From Dactylorhiza incarnata (lineage: Eukaryota; Streptophyta; Magnoliopsida; Asparagales; Orchidaceae), in the NCBI GenBank assembly GCA_033032865.1, contig JAWHQI010000064.1, positions 9,238,001 to 9,302,000 on the forward strand: a stretch of DNA of 64,000 bases, in the 5' to 3' direction. The translations under genes and the position numbers were made by a program. The number at the start of each line of letters is the position of its first letter. Positions within the stretch are counted from its first letter, which is position 1. This document shows, in pieces, positions 13,637 to 25,208 of this stretch. A model generated the notes under the pieces. That model was not told where the DNA came from. It saw only the letters and a list, made by a program, of their open reading frames with translations, and made no database searches.

Positions 13637-14647
13637 TGTTGGATCTTACGCCGCCATTAGAGGGGAGTGAATAAGGGTTTTATGGAATTTAAATCTTAAT
13701 TAAAATTATCAGAGTTTGGGACTGAAGTTTCAGAATATTTTATAGGAAAATATATTTTATTAACTCAGATAAGGGAAACAGAACTTTTTCCTAACTGTTG
13801 CTAACGTCTGGCATTAGGTGTTAACGCTGGGCGTTAGCTCTTCAGAAAATTAATCCGCTCAGAATTATGTCAATGACATTTTACTAATGAAAACATTAAT
13901 GAAATACAATTCCAGAAAATCAGAGATAATAAAAAATGATTATTGTATTTCAAAGATAATTAAACAAATGTTAATTTTAATACTTTAATGGAATAGAAAT
14001 TAAAACATTCTTGAAGAGGAAATAAAATCAATTGAATAGAACATTAAAGGACATGATTTTATTTCATAATAAATTGAATACAAAAAAGTTTAATTTCTAT
14101 AACGCTAGAAATCGGAGGCGTACAAAGTAAAACAATTTTTCCTTTTCTATACCGACTTGTATCCCCACAAACTGGTTGGCTTTAGCATATCCTTCCCCGG
14201 ATATGGTCTCAAGCCGCTCTAGCCAATCCTTCCCGGATATGGCCTCGAGCACCCCTAGATCTAATCACCTAGACCTAGTCGCCAACACAAGGGGAATTCC
14301 TCCCTAAGTCTTACCCAGACCTAGTCGCCAACACAATGCGAATTTACCCACGGAATCCTTCCCGGAATCCGACGTTCTCCCCGAACGATTTCTCCACACG
14401 AATTACAAAGAGAATAAAATAAAAGATTACAAGATAAGTAAAGAGAAACTCCCCAAGAAATTCTGAAGGTGAAGACGAAGTCGATGTAGATGTTGGCGTT
14501 CTTGAAACGATCGTCCTTCGTATGGGATATGCGTTATAGACCTTCTCCTTCAAAATCCTCGTTAGATCTTCATGATAGCCCAAGGGAGATCTCTTAATTG
14601 TTGTACACGAACCTCTCTCCAAAGTATCAGAATTCTGGAATCATCTC
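13637..14647 (-). repeat. A 5' LTR, segment 1 (left of nested B)
   Basis: First 1011 bp of the 1825-bp A LTR. It stops at ATCTC (14643-14647), the target duplicated by insertion of B, and continues at 23846. Confidence 0.9.
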
Positions 14648-15919
14648 TGTTGGATCTTACGGCGCCCTTAGAGGGGGGGGTGAATAAGGGAATAAAAATC
14701 TTTGATAATTTTTTACTAAATTTGTTTAGAGTGAATTAGAATGAAATAATCAATTTATCTTAATGAAGGAAAACAATTGTAATTTGCAATTCTAAAAATT
14801 ACGCCAAATGATAGAAATCAAGTAAACACAAAATAGATATGATTATATTATATGAGAAAAAGTGTTTACATAAATTTGATTTCTATATCGCTTGAAATCA
14901 GAGGCGTACAAATGTAAATTTCTTTTCTTTTTCTATACCGACTTGTATCCCCACAAACCGGTTGGCTTTAGGCTATCCTTCCCCAGATAAGGACTCAAGC
15001 CGCTCTAGCCAATCCTTCCCCGGATATGGCCTCGAGCCCCCTAGATCTAATCACCTAGAACTAGTCGCCAACACAAGGCGAATTTCCCCCTAAGTCCTAC
15101 CCAGACCTAGTCGCCAACACAAGGCGAATTCTTTAAACGATTACAAAAGAATATGGAATGAAAATAAAATAAATAATAGTGAAACTCCCTATATGAGATC
15201 TCTGAAGTTTTGGATGAAGGATCGTTGTAGCATAAGCGAGGTTGAAGCGATCGTTCTTCAAATGCAGCGTGGTGGCTTCCTTCTCCAGAAATCTTCTTTG
15301 AATTTAAGTGGGAGATGAACTTTCGGCAGAGTAGCAGCTCTGGAAATATGGCACAGGTAATCTCTCTGGAAGCACTAGCTCAAAACGAGAGAGAGCCCAT
15401 CATTTTATACAACTTGGAGATAGCGCATGCGTTAGCTCCTAGCGCCTGCGGTAGCGTTCGTGTGGAGCGGTTGCGAAACTGTTGGCGGCGTGGCACTGTG
15501 CATGAATTTGAGATAGCGCCAGGCGGTAGCGCTAGCGCTGGTGGTAGCGAAAACTGTCGGTGGCGTGGCAGAATGAACTCTAGTCGAACGGAGTTCCACA
15601 TTCGTCGAACAGAAATTTTCGTCGAACGCAGTTCCACATTCGTCGAATAGAAATTTTCGTCGAACGGAGTTCCACATTCGTCGAACGAGAAATTTTTGTC
15701 GAATGGAGTTCCACATTCGTCGAACGAGCTAGCGCTCGGCGTCAGCGATAGCGCTGGCGTTAGTGCTGCTCCTTTCAAAAGTCTGATTCCATGCTGCCTT
15801 CTACCTGTGGAGTATTGCACCTATAGTTCTTGCACACTATAAACACACTACAAGCAATATCAAATACAATATGGGATTTGTTATTCTCAAACAAAGGGAT
15901 GTGACACACATGTCCAACA
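14648..15919 (-). repeat. B 3' LTR
   Basis: 1272 bp, TGTTGGATC...CCAACA on the plus strand. A minus-strand TATA box (GTATAAAATG) lies at 15401-15410. The U3 dyad array lies directly upstream of it (15420-15750). Confidence 0.9.
15420..15750. repeat. B 3' LTR palindromic dyad array
   Basis: GATAGCGCC-type dyads at 15420-15560 and 15730-15765 flank about six TTCGTCGAACG-like units at 15590-15725, spaced with GGAGTTCCACA. They sit just upstream of the minus-strand TATA box. The same array recurs in the 5' LTR at 23340-23690. Confidence 0.85.
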
Positions 15920-16180
15920 ATCTCCCCCTTTTGATAATAACAAATCCTCTAAGCAAGAAATCAACAATAGTGTTTATAGTATATGATAAGCAAGATAATA
16001 GTGCAACTATAGTAAATGATAAGCATGATAATGTGCATACTCCCCCTATCTTAATGCTCCCCCTACATAAATGCAATTTATGTTTTACTCCCCCTAAATG
16101 ATAGATTACATGAATTATTCTCCCCTTAATCTTCTATATTTTCCTATATAGATTTCTTTAATTAATCTCCCCCTTTTGGT
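15920..16180 (-). promoter_or_regulatory. B polypurine tracts (multiple)
   Basis: The tract abutting the LTR is at 15920-15933 (plus strand ATCTCCCCCTTTTG). Further CTCCCCC tracts lie at 16040-16047, 16057-16064, 16089-16096, 16120-16126 and 16167-16178. The first and last share the CTCCCCCTTTTG core and are followed by similar ATAATAA/ATTATCAAA sequence, so the LTR-proximal tract is effectively duplicated about 250 bp inside. Polypurine tracts prime plus-strand DNA synthesis. Confidence 0.8.
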
Positions 16181-17742
16181 ATTATCAAAAGAAGGTGGGG
16201 TGAGGGTAGTAAGGAGGCATTTCTTATAAATGATAAAGCATGATCGAGATTTTTAATATAGATAATGATAAAGATTTTAAGCATAGTATATAAGAGTTTT
16301 AAAAAAAATAAGAGTTGTAAGCAAGCGAATGATTATAAGAAACATCTTTTTGTAAGTATGAAAAAGCATAAGTAAAAATATGAGTTATGGTTCTTAATTG
16401 AAAGATGTTTAAACCTTTTTGAAATCTCAAAGTTTTTCATAAAGATACCAAGCAAGAAATGAACATATCAAAGAGAGATTATACTATAATGTTACTTAAT
16501 TTTAAGTTCAAGAGATACCAAAATATTGTAGAGATCATGATAGGTTATCTAGTGCATTTTTATATAAAGAGTAGTATAGATAATGCATTAGAATCCAATA
16601 CTCATGAGAAGAAGTGTTATGAAAGATAATGATGTGCACATAAGTGTATTTTGGGCAATTGTAACAATTGATTTAAATCATCAAAACACAAGACATATGT
16701 AAAGTAAAGTGCACAATAAAACACAAGTAAATTACTTTCACACACTTTTAATGCACATAATTTTTAACAAAGTGGTGTAATAACAAAGGTTTGCACAAGA
16801 CACTTTACTATTCTTTCCAAGGTGCTCAACATCACAATGCTTATGAAGACTTATCGGGAGGTTCAAGTAGTGCTTGGTGGAGTTATATTTGTCTACATAT
16901 ATAATTTTTTGTTTATATTTGTGAGACAACATTCTCCGAATACACTTGTTTTGCAAACCCAATTTTTTAAAACTTAACCACTTTTCTAAATTTCATAAGT
17001 GCAATTTAAATGTAGTGTAGGCAATAAACTTATGCAAGTTTTAATTCATTGTACAAATACAATACACAAGCAAGCATTTTTAGATTTAAACACACATGTT
17101 GATTACCAAAATAAGTGAGTGAAATGTGTCATTATCAATCATAAAACATTTACTCATACTTAGAGGCATGCTAAGCTTGGTTCTACACATTTTTCAATAC
17201 AATTGATGCACTTTAAATAGATATATCAAAGCATGATAAGCAAAACAATGTTCATAGTAATTTGAAAGAATATGTTTTAACATTGTAAATAATTCTAAAT
17301 AATAGAATTCATACATGCTTGATATTGGCAATAAAGATCATACATTTTTTTTTGTTTTGAAAATTTTTTAATGAAATAAAAACAGAAAAATCACACAAAC
17401 ATATTTTGTATTTTTGAATTTTAAATTTTTGTAGTTGATTTTTCATAATGCAAATAAAACAAAAATAAAATAGACAGAAACATAAAAATAAATTTGTACA
17501 TATAAACTAACATATTTTTGTTGATTTTTAGAAATTTCAAAAAACAGAAAAATCACACACCCACGCTAGCGCCGGCGCTAGTGATAGCGCGGCAAACAAT
17601 ACACAATTTTTTAAGAATTTTAAATTTTTGATTTTTGATATTGATTAGGGGTCTTAAGTGTAGTCTTATGCAGAAATTGTATAATATTCAGAGATGTTTT
17701 GATTGCTCAAATTGCATAAAACTTTAGTGTTTTACATGTTAT
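16181..17742 (-). other. B: 3' non-coding spacer
   Basis: AT-rich region between the pol stop and the polypurine tracts with no long ORF. It matches the corresponding regions of E (opposite strand) and A. A GC-rich dyad (GCTAGCGCCGGCGCTAG) stands alone at 17562-17592. Confidence 0.75.
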
Positions 17743-20700
17743 TCATCCTAAGATGTCTAAGACTCCTAATTCCAATCTTAACATTTGAAACCTTGTATCG
17801 GGAAGAGGTTTAGTGAATATATCAGCAAGTTGAGAGTCCGTGCCAATGAAACTAATCCTTACATTTTCCTTTTTAATGTGATCCCTTATGAAATGATGAC
17901 GCAGATCTATATGTTTGGATCTAGAGTGGTGTACCAGATTATTTGTGAGATCAATGGCACTTTTGTTGTCACATTTTAATTCAATAAGTTTTAGATGAAA
18001 ACCAAAGTCCTCTAAAGTTTGGCTCATCCATAGTGCTTGTGCACAACAACTCCCTAATGCAATGTATTCGGCTTCCGTGGTGGAGAGTGCAACCGAATTT
18101 TGTTTCCTACTAGACCATGCAACTAATGAAGGTCCTAGAAAATGACAAGTACCACTAGTGCTTTTTCTATCAAGTGAACAACCGGCATAGTCCGAATCGG
18201 AGTAGCCGAGATGTGTAAATGAATTATTGTGCGGGTACCATAGTCCTAATCTAGATGACCCAATGAGATATCTAAAAATTCGTTTTACCGCTTTTAAATG
18301 AGATTCTTTTGGATTGGCTTGAAATCGAGCACATAAGCATACCGCAAACATAATATCGGGTCTAGTTCCACTTAGATAAAGTAGAGATCCTATCATACCT
18401 CTATATAAAGTTTGATCTATAGAAATTCCTGATTCATCTTTTCCTAATTTTAGTGATGCACTCATTGGTGTAGAAGCATGTTTAAGGTTTTCAAATCCAA
18501 AACGTTTAAGCATATCATGGACATATTTAGTTTGACATACAAAGATACCATCAATTCTTTGTGATATTTGAAAACCAAGGAAATAAGAAAGTTCTCCTAC
18601 AAGACTCATTTCAAATCTATTTTTCATCACTAAAATAACTTCTTTACACATCTCTTCATTAGTAGATCCAAAAATAATATCATCAACATATATTTGTAAA
18701 ATAATTATATCATCATTGTTGTGCTTAATGAAGAGAGTATAATCCACACTTCCCATAATATAACCGTGGTTTAATAAAAATGATGTAAGTCTTTTATACC
18801 ATGCACGGGGCGCTTGTTTTAAACCATAAAGCGCTTTCTCTAGTTTATAAACATGATTTGAAAATTTTTCACTAATAAAACCGGGGGGTTGTTCAACATA
18901 AACTTCTTCTTTTACAAACCCGTTTAAAAAAGCACTTTTCACATCCATTTGAAATAGTTTTATTCTTTTAAAGCTTGCAAATGCTAGAAAAATTCTTATA
19001 GACTCTAATCTAGCAACGGGTGCAAAAGATTCATCAAAATCTATCCCCTCGATTTGAGAATATCCTTGTGCTACTAATCGTGCTTTATTTCTAGAGATTT
19101 TTGACTCACCATCTAATTTATTTTTAAAAATCCATTTTACACCTACAACCGGATGATTAGATGGTCTTTCAACTAATTTCCAAACATTATGTCGCTCAAA
19201 TTATTCTAACTCATCACCATGCTCCAAAGGAGGCAATAGATCATCCTCTTTGCCTGCGAAAAGTCTTTCTATACAAGGAACGAGCTCATCAAATTTCACA
19301 TTAATTGATTCTTCAACTTTTCTAGTTCTTTTATTAAAAACTCAATAAGCTTTACTAGTTGAAGAGTATCCAAGAAATGTTCCTTCATCACATTTTTCAT
19401 CAAACTTTCCCAAGCTATCTTTTGTATTTAAAATAAAGCATTTACAACCAAAAACTTTGAAGTAAGATACATTAGGCTTCTTTTGAAAATAAAGTTCATA
19501 TGGTGTGAGATTTAAAGATTGGCGAAGCATGATTCTATTTATAACATAACATGATGTGTTTACGGCATCGGCCCAAAAGGAGTTAGATAATTTATATTCA
19601 CATAACATAGTGCGTGCTAGCTCTTGAAGTGTCCTATTCTTTCTTTCTACAACACCATTTTGTTGTGGTGTGTGTGGTGCAGAGAACTCATGTTTTATGC
19701 CTAACATATCACAATAAGATGTAAATTTTTCATTTTCAAATTCTCCTCCATGATCCGAGCGAATGCATTTAATTTTTAAATCACTTTCATTTTGAATACG
19801 AGTACATAATTTTGAAAATTCACAAAATGCTTCGGATTTGGATGAGAGAAATATTGTCCAACAATATCTAGAAAAATCATCTATTAAAACATATGTATAT
19901 AATCTACCACCAAGACTTGCGGTGCTAACGGGACCAAAAAGATCTATATGAATTAATTGCAAAGGTATTATAGTAGAAATAACATTTTTACTTTTGAAAG
20001 AGGATCTAGTAATTTTACCTTTTTGACATAGTGAACAAAGTGAAGGTAAATTTCTATTTAATCTAGGCAATCCTCTAATTAACTCTCTTTTGGCAAGTTT
20101 TACAATAAGCTTTGTGCTAGCATGTCCTAGCCTTCTATGCCAAAGTTCAAGTTCATCATTTTTGGTAATAAAACATTTTAAAGATGATTTTGAAAGATCA
20201 TGAAATGAAACAATGTAAACATTGTGTAATCTTAGTGCAGTTAGTAAAATATTGTTTGCAATAGGATTAGATATTTTGCATAAATTAGTGGAAGATTCAA
20301 ATAACACATCTAATCCTTTATCACATAATTGGCTAATAGAAATTAAATTATGTTTTAATCCTTTCACATAAAGAACATTAGATATAGTAAAGGATTTGTT
20401 ACCAACTGTACCAATTCCCATGATCCTTCCTTTTTCGTTATCACCAAACGTCACGATCCCACCCTTCTTCTTTTCTAGGCTAAGGAACTTAGCTTTATTG
20501 CCCGTCATGTGCTTGGAGCATCCTGAATCCAAGTACCACGCGTCTTCATTGTCCTTAGCCTACCTGCACATCTAGAAAGAAGATGAGAGTAAAGATCTGG
20601 ATACCCAAGTGGTACCACCCATAGAATAAGTGGAAGCCTTAGGTACCCAGATTTGTTTTAAAGCATTTTGTTTTATTCTCCTGCAAGAACTAGATGTGTG

Positions 20701-22521
20701 ACCTAACCTATAACAGTTTGCATACGAAATAAAGGGGGTTGAGACCCTTTTCTAGAATATTTTCTTGCTGGAATAAGTTGGATTTACAGAAGAAAAATAT
20801 TTTGAAGAGGAAAAATCAGGTTTCTGGTACGATTTGCTAGCGCCGGCGTTAGTGGCTAGCGCCGGGCGGTAGCCCTCACCTCGATATCCGAGCCCAAATT
20901 TTCCAGAACTATGGCACTGGTTCCCTACGATCATTTCCAGAGATTTTTGGCCTATTCCAAATTTTTTAATGGCCATGGTGAGATCATGAACTTGTTCTTT
21001 AAGTGAAGAGTTTTCTTTCACAAGCATGACACACCTATTTTCAAAACCTTTTTTATTATTTTTGATTTGCAAAAGAGAGGCTTCTAATTTCCTTTCTAAT
21101 TCCCCCTTCTCTTTTGTAAGAGTTTTGGCATGAGAGAGGGCTTTAGAAAGTGACTCTTCAATATCTTTTACCAATTTTGTGGAATGATCACATTCTTGGC
21201 AAGAAACCTTTCTCTTTTCTAAAACAATTACCTTTTTGGAAAGCTTTTGATTTTCTTTAATAAGAGATTCATTTTCACGATTTAATAAAATACTATCTTT
21301 CATATTTTTATCAAAAGCTTTGCAAGTTTCAAGAAATTCATTAAACAATTCATCATAAGTGGGAGGAGTTACCTCAGTGTCACCAGGAACACTGGTGTCG
21401 TCGCCGTCGTTTCCATGTCCCATGAGGCACATGTTTGCTTCCTCATCATCGCTTGATGAAGACTCGCTTGATTATTCGGAGGAGGAGGAAGAGGAGTCAT
21501 CCCATGTCTTTGCCTTTAGCACCTTCCTCTTTTCTTTCCCTTTGTGCCGTTTCTCCTTTTTCTCCTTCAAGAATTTTGGGCATTGGCTCCTTATGTGCCC
21601 CGTCTTCCTACAATGATAGCATTTCGGTGGAGGTCTCTCTTCTTCATTGTCGCTCTCTTTTTCCTTCTTTGAAGATGACCCTTTTCATCTTTCACCCTTT
21701 TGGAAATATTTTCGAAAGGTGTTTCTCCTTTCCGGATTGCGCATGAATTTTCGGAAGTTCTTCACCAAAAGGCTTTCTTCATCTTCATCCTCATCCTCTT
21801 GGCACTCTTTCTTTGATTTTAGTGCCAACGCCTTCTTCTTTGGCTCCTTTTTGTATTCATCAAATTGGATTTTGAGTTCTACCTCATGGGTTTTGAGATT
21901 CCCAATGAGGCTCTCAACTTGGAGCGTCCTTAGATTGTGCGATTCTGAAATGGCCGTCACCTTCGGGTTGAATTTTGGAGGAAGGGAACGAAGGATCTTT
22001 CGGACCAAGTCGCCATTTGAGAAGGTCTTTCCAAGAGCTTTTGAGGCATTGACGATCTTGGTGAAGCGCGTGTACATACCATCAACATCTTCGCTTTCAT
22101 CCATTCGGAATTTTTCATATTCCGACTCCAGTTGGAAAAGCTTGGAATCTTTAACCTGCGATGTACCTTCATGAGTAACTTCCAAATGATTCCAAATTTC
22201 ATATGCAGTAGTACATGCAGAAATTCTATTAAATTCATTTCTATCAAATGCACAAAATAGAGCATTCATGGCTTTTGCGTTATTTTTACATTTGTGTTTA
22301 TCCCGATCATCCCATTTACCTTTGGGTTTTTCTAACATAACCTCTCCAACTACAAATGTAGGAGGAGTGTATTCTTCTTCTACCATGTTCCAAACCTCAA
22401 TATATAGGGTCATTAGAAAACAACGCATCCTATTTTTCTAATAATTATAATCTGACTCGGTAAAGAGTGGAGGTCTACTAATTCCCTAACCCTCGGAAAA
22501 AGCGAGATCATAAGACGCCAT
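17743..22521 (-). pseudogene. B: Sirevirus gag-pol polyprotein, nonsense-riddled
   Basis: One frame of about 1590 codons from the ATG at 22519-22521 to the stop at 17743-17745, interrupted by nine in-frame stops and no frameshift that I detect. Gag (to about 20760): LYIEVWN and UBN2-type core, then zinc knuckle CYHCRKTGHIRSQC near 21580-21620. A second knuckle near 20700 has Tyr for its first Cys. The WVPK motif lies near 20640. Protease: LDSGCSKHMTG at about 20530. Integrase: GAG-pre-integrase HRRLGH, core Asp in HIDLFGP, Asp in RSDHGGEF, Glu in [37 protein letters not shown]. RNase [20 protein letters not shown], ending [10 protein letters not shown]. The catalytic residues I can see are intact; only the nonsense codons inactivate it. 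Stops include 22486-22488, 22438-22440, 21685-21687, 20752-20754 and 19342-19344. Confidence 0.9.
20835..20875. repeat. Dyad motif embedded in B gag coding sequence
   Basis: The GCTAGCGCCGGCGTTAG/GGCTAGCGCCGGGCGGTAGC dyads that characterise the LTRs also occur inside the gag frame, where the minus strand encodes Tyr-Arg-Pro-Ala-Leu-Ala-Thr-Asn-Ala-Gly-Ala-Ser. Confidence 0.75.
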
Positions 22522-22551
22522 TATTCCTGATTTTTAAACCGTTTGGAATAA

Positions 22552-22567
22552 CCTGGCTCTGATACCA
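22552..22567 (-). other. B primer-binding site (initiator Met tRNA)
   Basis: Minus strand TGGTATCAGAGCCAGG, two bases inside the 5' LTR: full match to the usual plant copia tRNA-iMet primer site. It fixes element orientation and the LTR end at 22570. Confidence 0.93.
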
Positions 22568-22569
22568 CT

Positions 22570-23840
22570 TGTTGGATCTTACGACGCCCTTAGAGGGGGG
22601 TGAATTAGGGAATAAAAAATCTTTGATAATTTTTTACTAAATTTGTTTAGAGTGAATTAGAATGAAATAATCAATTTATCTTAATGAAGGAAAACAATTG
22701 TAATTTGCAATTCTAAAAATTACGCCAAATGATAGAAATCAAGTAAACACAAAAGAGATATGATTATATTATATGAGAAAAAGTGTTTAAATAAATTTGA
22801 TTTATATATCGCTAGAAATCAGAGGCGTACAAATGTAAATTTCTTTTCCTTTTCGATACCGACTTGTATCCCCACAAACCGATTGGCTTTAGCCTATCCT
22901 TCCCCGGATAAGGCCTCAAGCCGCTCTAGCCAATCCTTCCCCGGATATGGCCTCGAGCCCCCTAGATCTAATCACCTAGAACTAGTCGCCAACAAAAGGC
23001 GAATTTCCCCCTAAGTCCTACCCAGACCTAGTCACCAACAAAAGGCTAATTCTCTAAACGATTACAATAGAATATGGAATGAAAATAAAATAAACAATAG
23101 TGAAACTCCCTATATGAGATCTCTGAAGTTGTGGATGAAGGATCGTTGTAGCATAAGCGAGGTTGAAGTGATCGTTCTTCGGATGCAGCGTGGTGGCTTC
23201 CTTCTCCAGAAATCTTCTTTGAATTTGAGTGGGAGATGAACTTTTGGCAGAGTAGCAGCTCTGGAAATATGGCACAGGTAATCTCTCTGGAAGCACTAGC
23301 TCAAAACGAGAGAGAGCCCATCATTTTATAAAACTTGGAGATAGCGCCTGCTTTAGCTCATAGCGCATGCGGTAGCGTTCGTGTGGAGCGGTTGCGAAAC
23401 TCTCGGCGGCGTGGCGCTGTGCATGAATTTGAGATAGCGCCAGGCGGTAGCGCTAGCGATGGCGGTAGCAAAAACTGTCGGTGGCGTGGCAGAACGAACA
23501 CTCGTCGAACGGAGTTCCACATTCGTCGAACGGAAATTTCCGTCGAACGCAATTCCACATTCATCGAACGGAAATTTTTGTCGAACGGAGTTCCACATTC
23601 GTCGAACGAGAAATTTTCATCGAACGAAGTTCCACATTCGTCGAACGAGCTAGCGCCCGGCGTTAGCGATAGCGCTGGCGTTAGTGCTGCTCCTTTCAAA
23701 AGTCTGATTCCTTGCTGCCTTCTACCTGTGGAGTATTGCACCTATAGTTCCTGCATACTATAAACACACTACAAGCAATATCAAATACAATATGGGATTT
23801 GTTATTCTCAAACAAAGGGATGTGACACACATGTCCAACA
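22570..23840 (-). repeat. B 5' LTR
   Basis: 1271 bp, near-identical to 14648-15919 apart from scattered substitutions and a short G-run difference. TATA box on the minus strand at about 23324-23332, dyad array at 23340-23690. Confidence 0.9.
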
Positions 23841-23845
23841 ATCTC

Positions 23846-24659
23846 TACATGAGAATGAGAGGGGATGTACATTAAATAGCCACGGGAGCTAACGCGTGGC
23901 GTTAAGAATTAACGACGGCGTTAGTGAACGTGCACTGTCGTGGCTAAAATCGTGCAAACCATCGGGATTGTGGCAGAGACCAATTTCGTCGAACGGAATT
24001 CATTTCGTCGAACGCGTGTTCATCGAACGGAATCAAAGTTCGTCGACCGCCACAACGTTCGTCGAACGCAAGTTCGTCAAGCGAAATTTTGTCGAGCGCA
24101 GGATCAGTTCGTCGAGCGCAGGATCAGTTCGTCGAACGCCTTCAGAGTTCGTCAAACGCAGGTTCAGTTTGGGTTTCGTCGAGCGCCTTCAGAGTTCATC
24201 GAGCGCAGGTTCCTTCAGGTTTCGTCGAGCGCCTTCAGAGTTTGTCGAACGCAAGTTCAGTTCGTCGAACGCCTTCAGTGTTCGTCGAACGCAATTTCGT
24301 CAGGCGCAATTTCGTCGAACGGCTAGCAAAGTTCATCGAACGGCTAACGCCCAGTGTTAAGATCTAACGTTGGCGTTGTCTCTGGCTTCTCATCAGATTC
24401 GTTCTCGACGGCATTCTTCTCAGCGGTTTTTGTCTCAGCGGTTTTCTTCTCAACGGAAGTTAACACGGGGCGTTAACAACTAACGCGGGGCGTTAGCTCT
24501 CTTTCCAGAGAGTCATCTCCATTCAGTATACTATTCATAGGGATGTGTAGCTATAGTTCCTGTACAACCTGCATACTATAAACAAACAAAATACTATATC
24601 AAATACAACACGGTATTTGTTATTCTCAAACCAAGAGATGCGGAACATAGGCTCCAACT
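23846..24659 (-). repeat. A 5' LTR, segment 2
   Basis: Remaining 814 bp of the A LTR, starting at the point where B inserted. It contains the TATA-like box (23871-23879, minus) and the U3 array of TTCGTCGAACG units (about 23985-24345), then TAACGCC-type dyads to 24500. The terminal dinucleotide reads CT instead of CA. Confidence 0.9.
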
Positions 24660-24664
24660 ATTAC

Positions 24665-25208
24665 CATATATTTTTACCTTGCACTTTCATGCTTATCTCA
24701 AGTCTTAAATCTCCAAATTTCTTTCCTTCAACAAGTGGTAGACTTGCTTGGTAAAATCTATATTGGTTTGTGCTAAACATGTATATTCTTTTTATGCTAA
24801 AAACTCTGATTTATCTCTATGAAAATTATTGTGCTAACAACTCCTCATCATTTTATTTCCTCAAAAAGCTCGATCATGTCTTATCTTTTACTCAAAAAAA
24901 TCATTTGTTTATGTTTATTGCTTCATTAGCCCACTTTTGCTAATAACAAAAGGGTAAGAACTAACATGATAAATAATAATCGCTATCAAAAGGGAAAACT
25001 AACCTGATTAAAGATTAAGAAGATAGATTACATATAAGGGGAGCATTCACATAGGGGGCATGTATTTAGGGGGAGCATTTCTAAATACTAAAAACGACAA
25101 TTATTCTAAGTCATCACTCATACACACACACAAGTAGGTTTCATCATGCTTATATATTAATGCTCTGATTTATCATTAATGGATTTGTCATTATCAAAAA
25201 GGGGAGTT
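24665..25208 (+). other. E: 3' non-coding region and polypurine tracts
   Basis: Continuation of E after the nested A. Purine-rich tracts at about 25036-25044 (AAGGGGAGC), 25053-25060 and 25067-25075 precede the LTR-proximal tract AAAAAGGGGAGTT at 25197-25208. The rest is AT-rich without ORFs. Confidence 0.75.

Larger units (their letters stand above)
14648..23840 (-). mobile_element. Sirevirus-type copia element B, structurally complete
   Basis: 9193 bp with two LTRs (14648-15919 and 22570-23840), tRNA-iMet primer site, one long gag-pol frame broken by nonsense codons, a non-coding spacer and multiple polypurine tracts. It is inserted in the 5' LTR of A. The flanking duplication is ATCTC (14643-14647 and 23841-23845), and the empty site is visible in the other A LTR near 2625. 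Domain order gag, protease, integrase, RT, RNase H is copia-type. The two zinc-knuckle positions, WVPK motif and polypurine tracts fit the Sirevirus lineage. LTRs look highly similar by eye, indicating fairly recent insertion. Confidence 0.93.
1611..24659 (-). mobile_element. Sirevirus-type copia element A, gag-only, nested
   Basis: Bounded by two 1825-bp LTRs: 1611-3435 on the left, and on the right 13637-14647 plus 23846-24659, split by element B. ATTAC target duplications sit at 1606-1610 and 24660-24664. The right terminal CA reads CT. Orientation is minus: the primer site abuts the right LTR at 13634 and purine-rich tracts abut the left LTR. After removing nested C and B the element is about 8.6 kb. 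The internal region runs from a degraded gag straight to the 3' non-coding spacer; I find no protease, integrase, RT or RNase H, so it is a non-autonomous derivative. Confidence 0.88.

Noticed and set aside
13640..13660. Idea that 13637-14647 is an independent truncated LTR
   Set aside because: It joins exactly to 23846-24659 once B and one ATCTC copy are removed, and the sum equals the other A LTR length.
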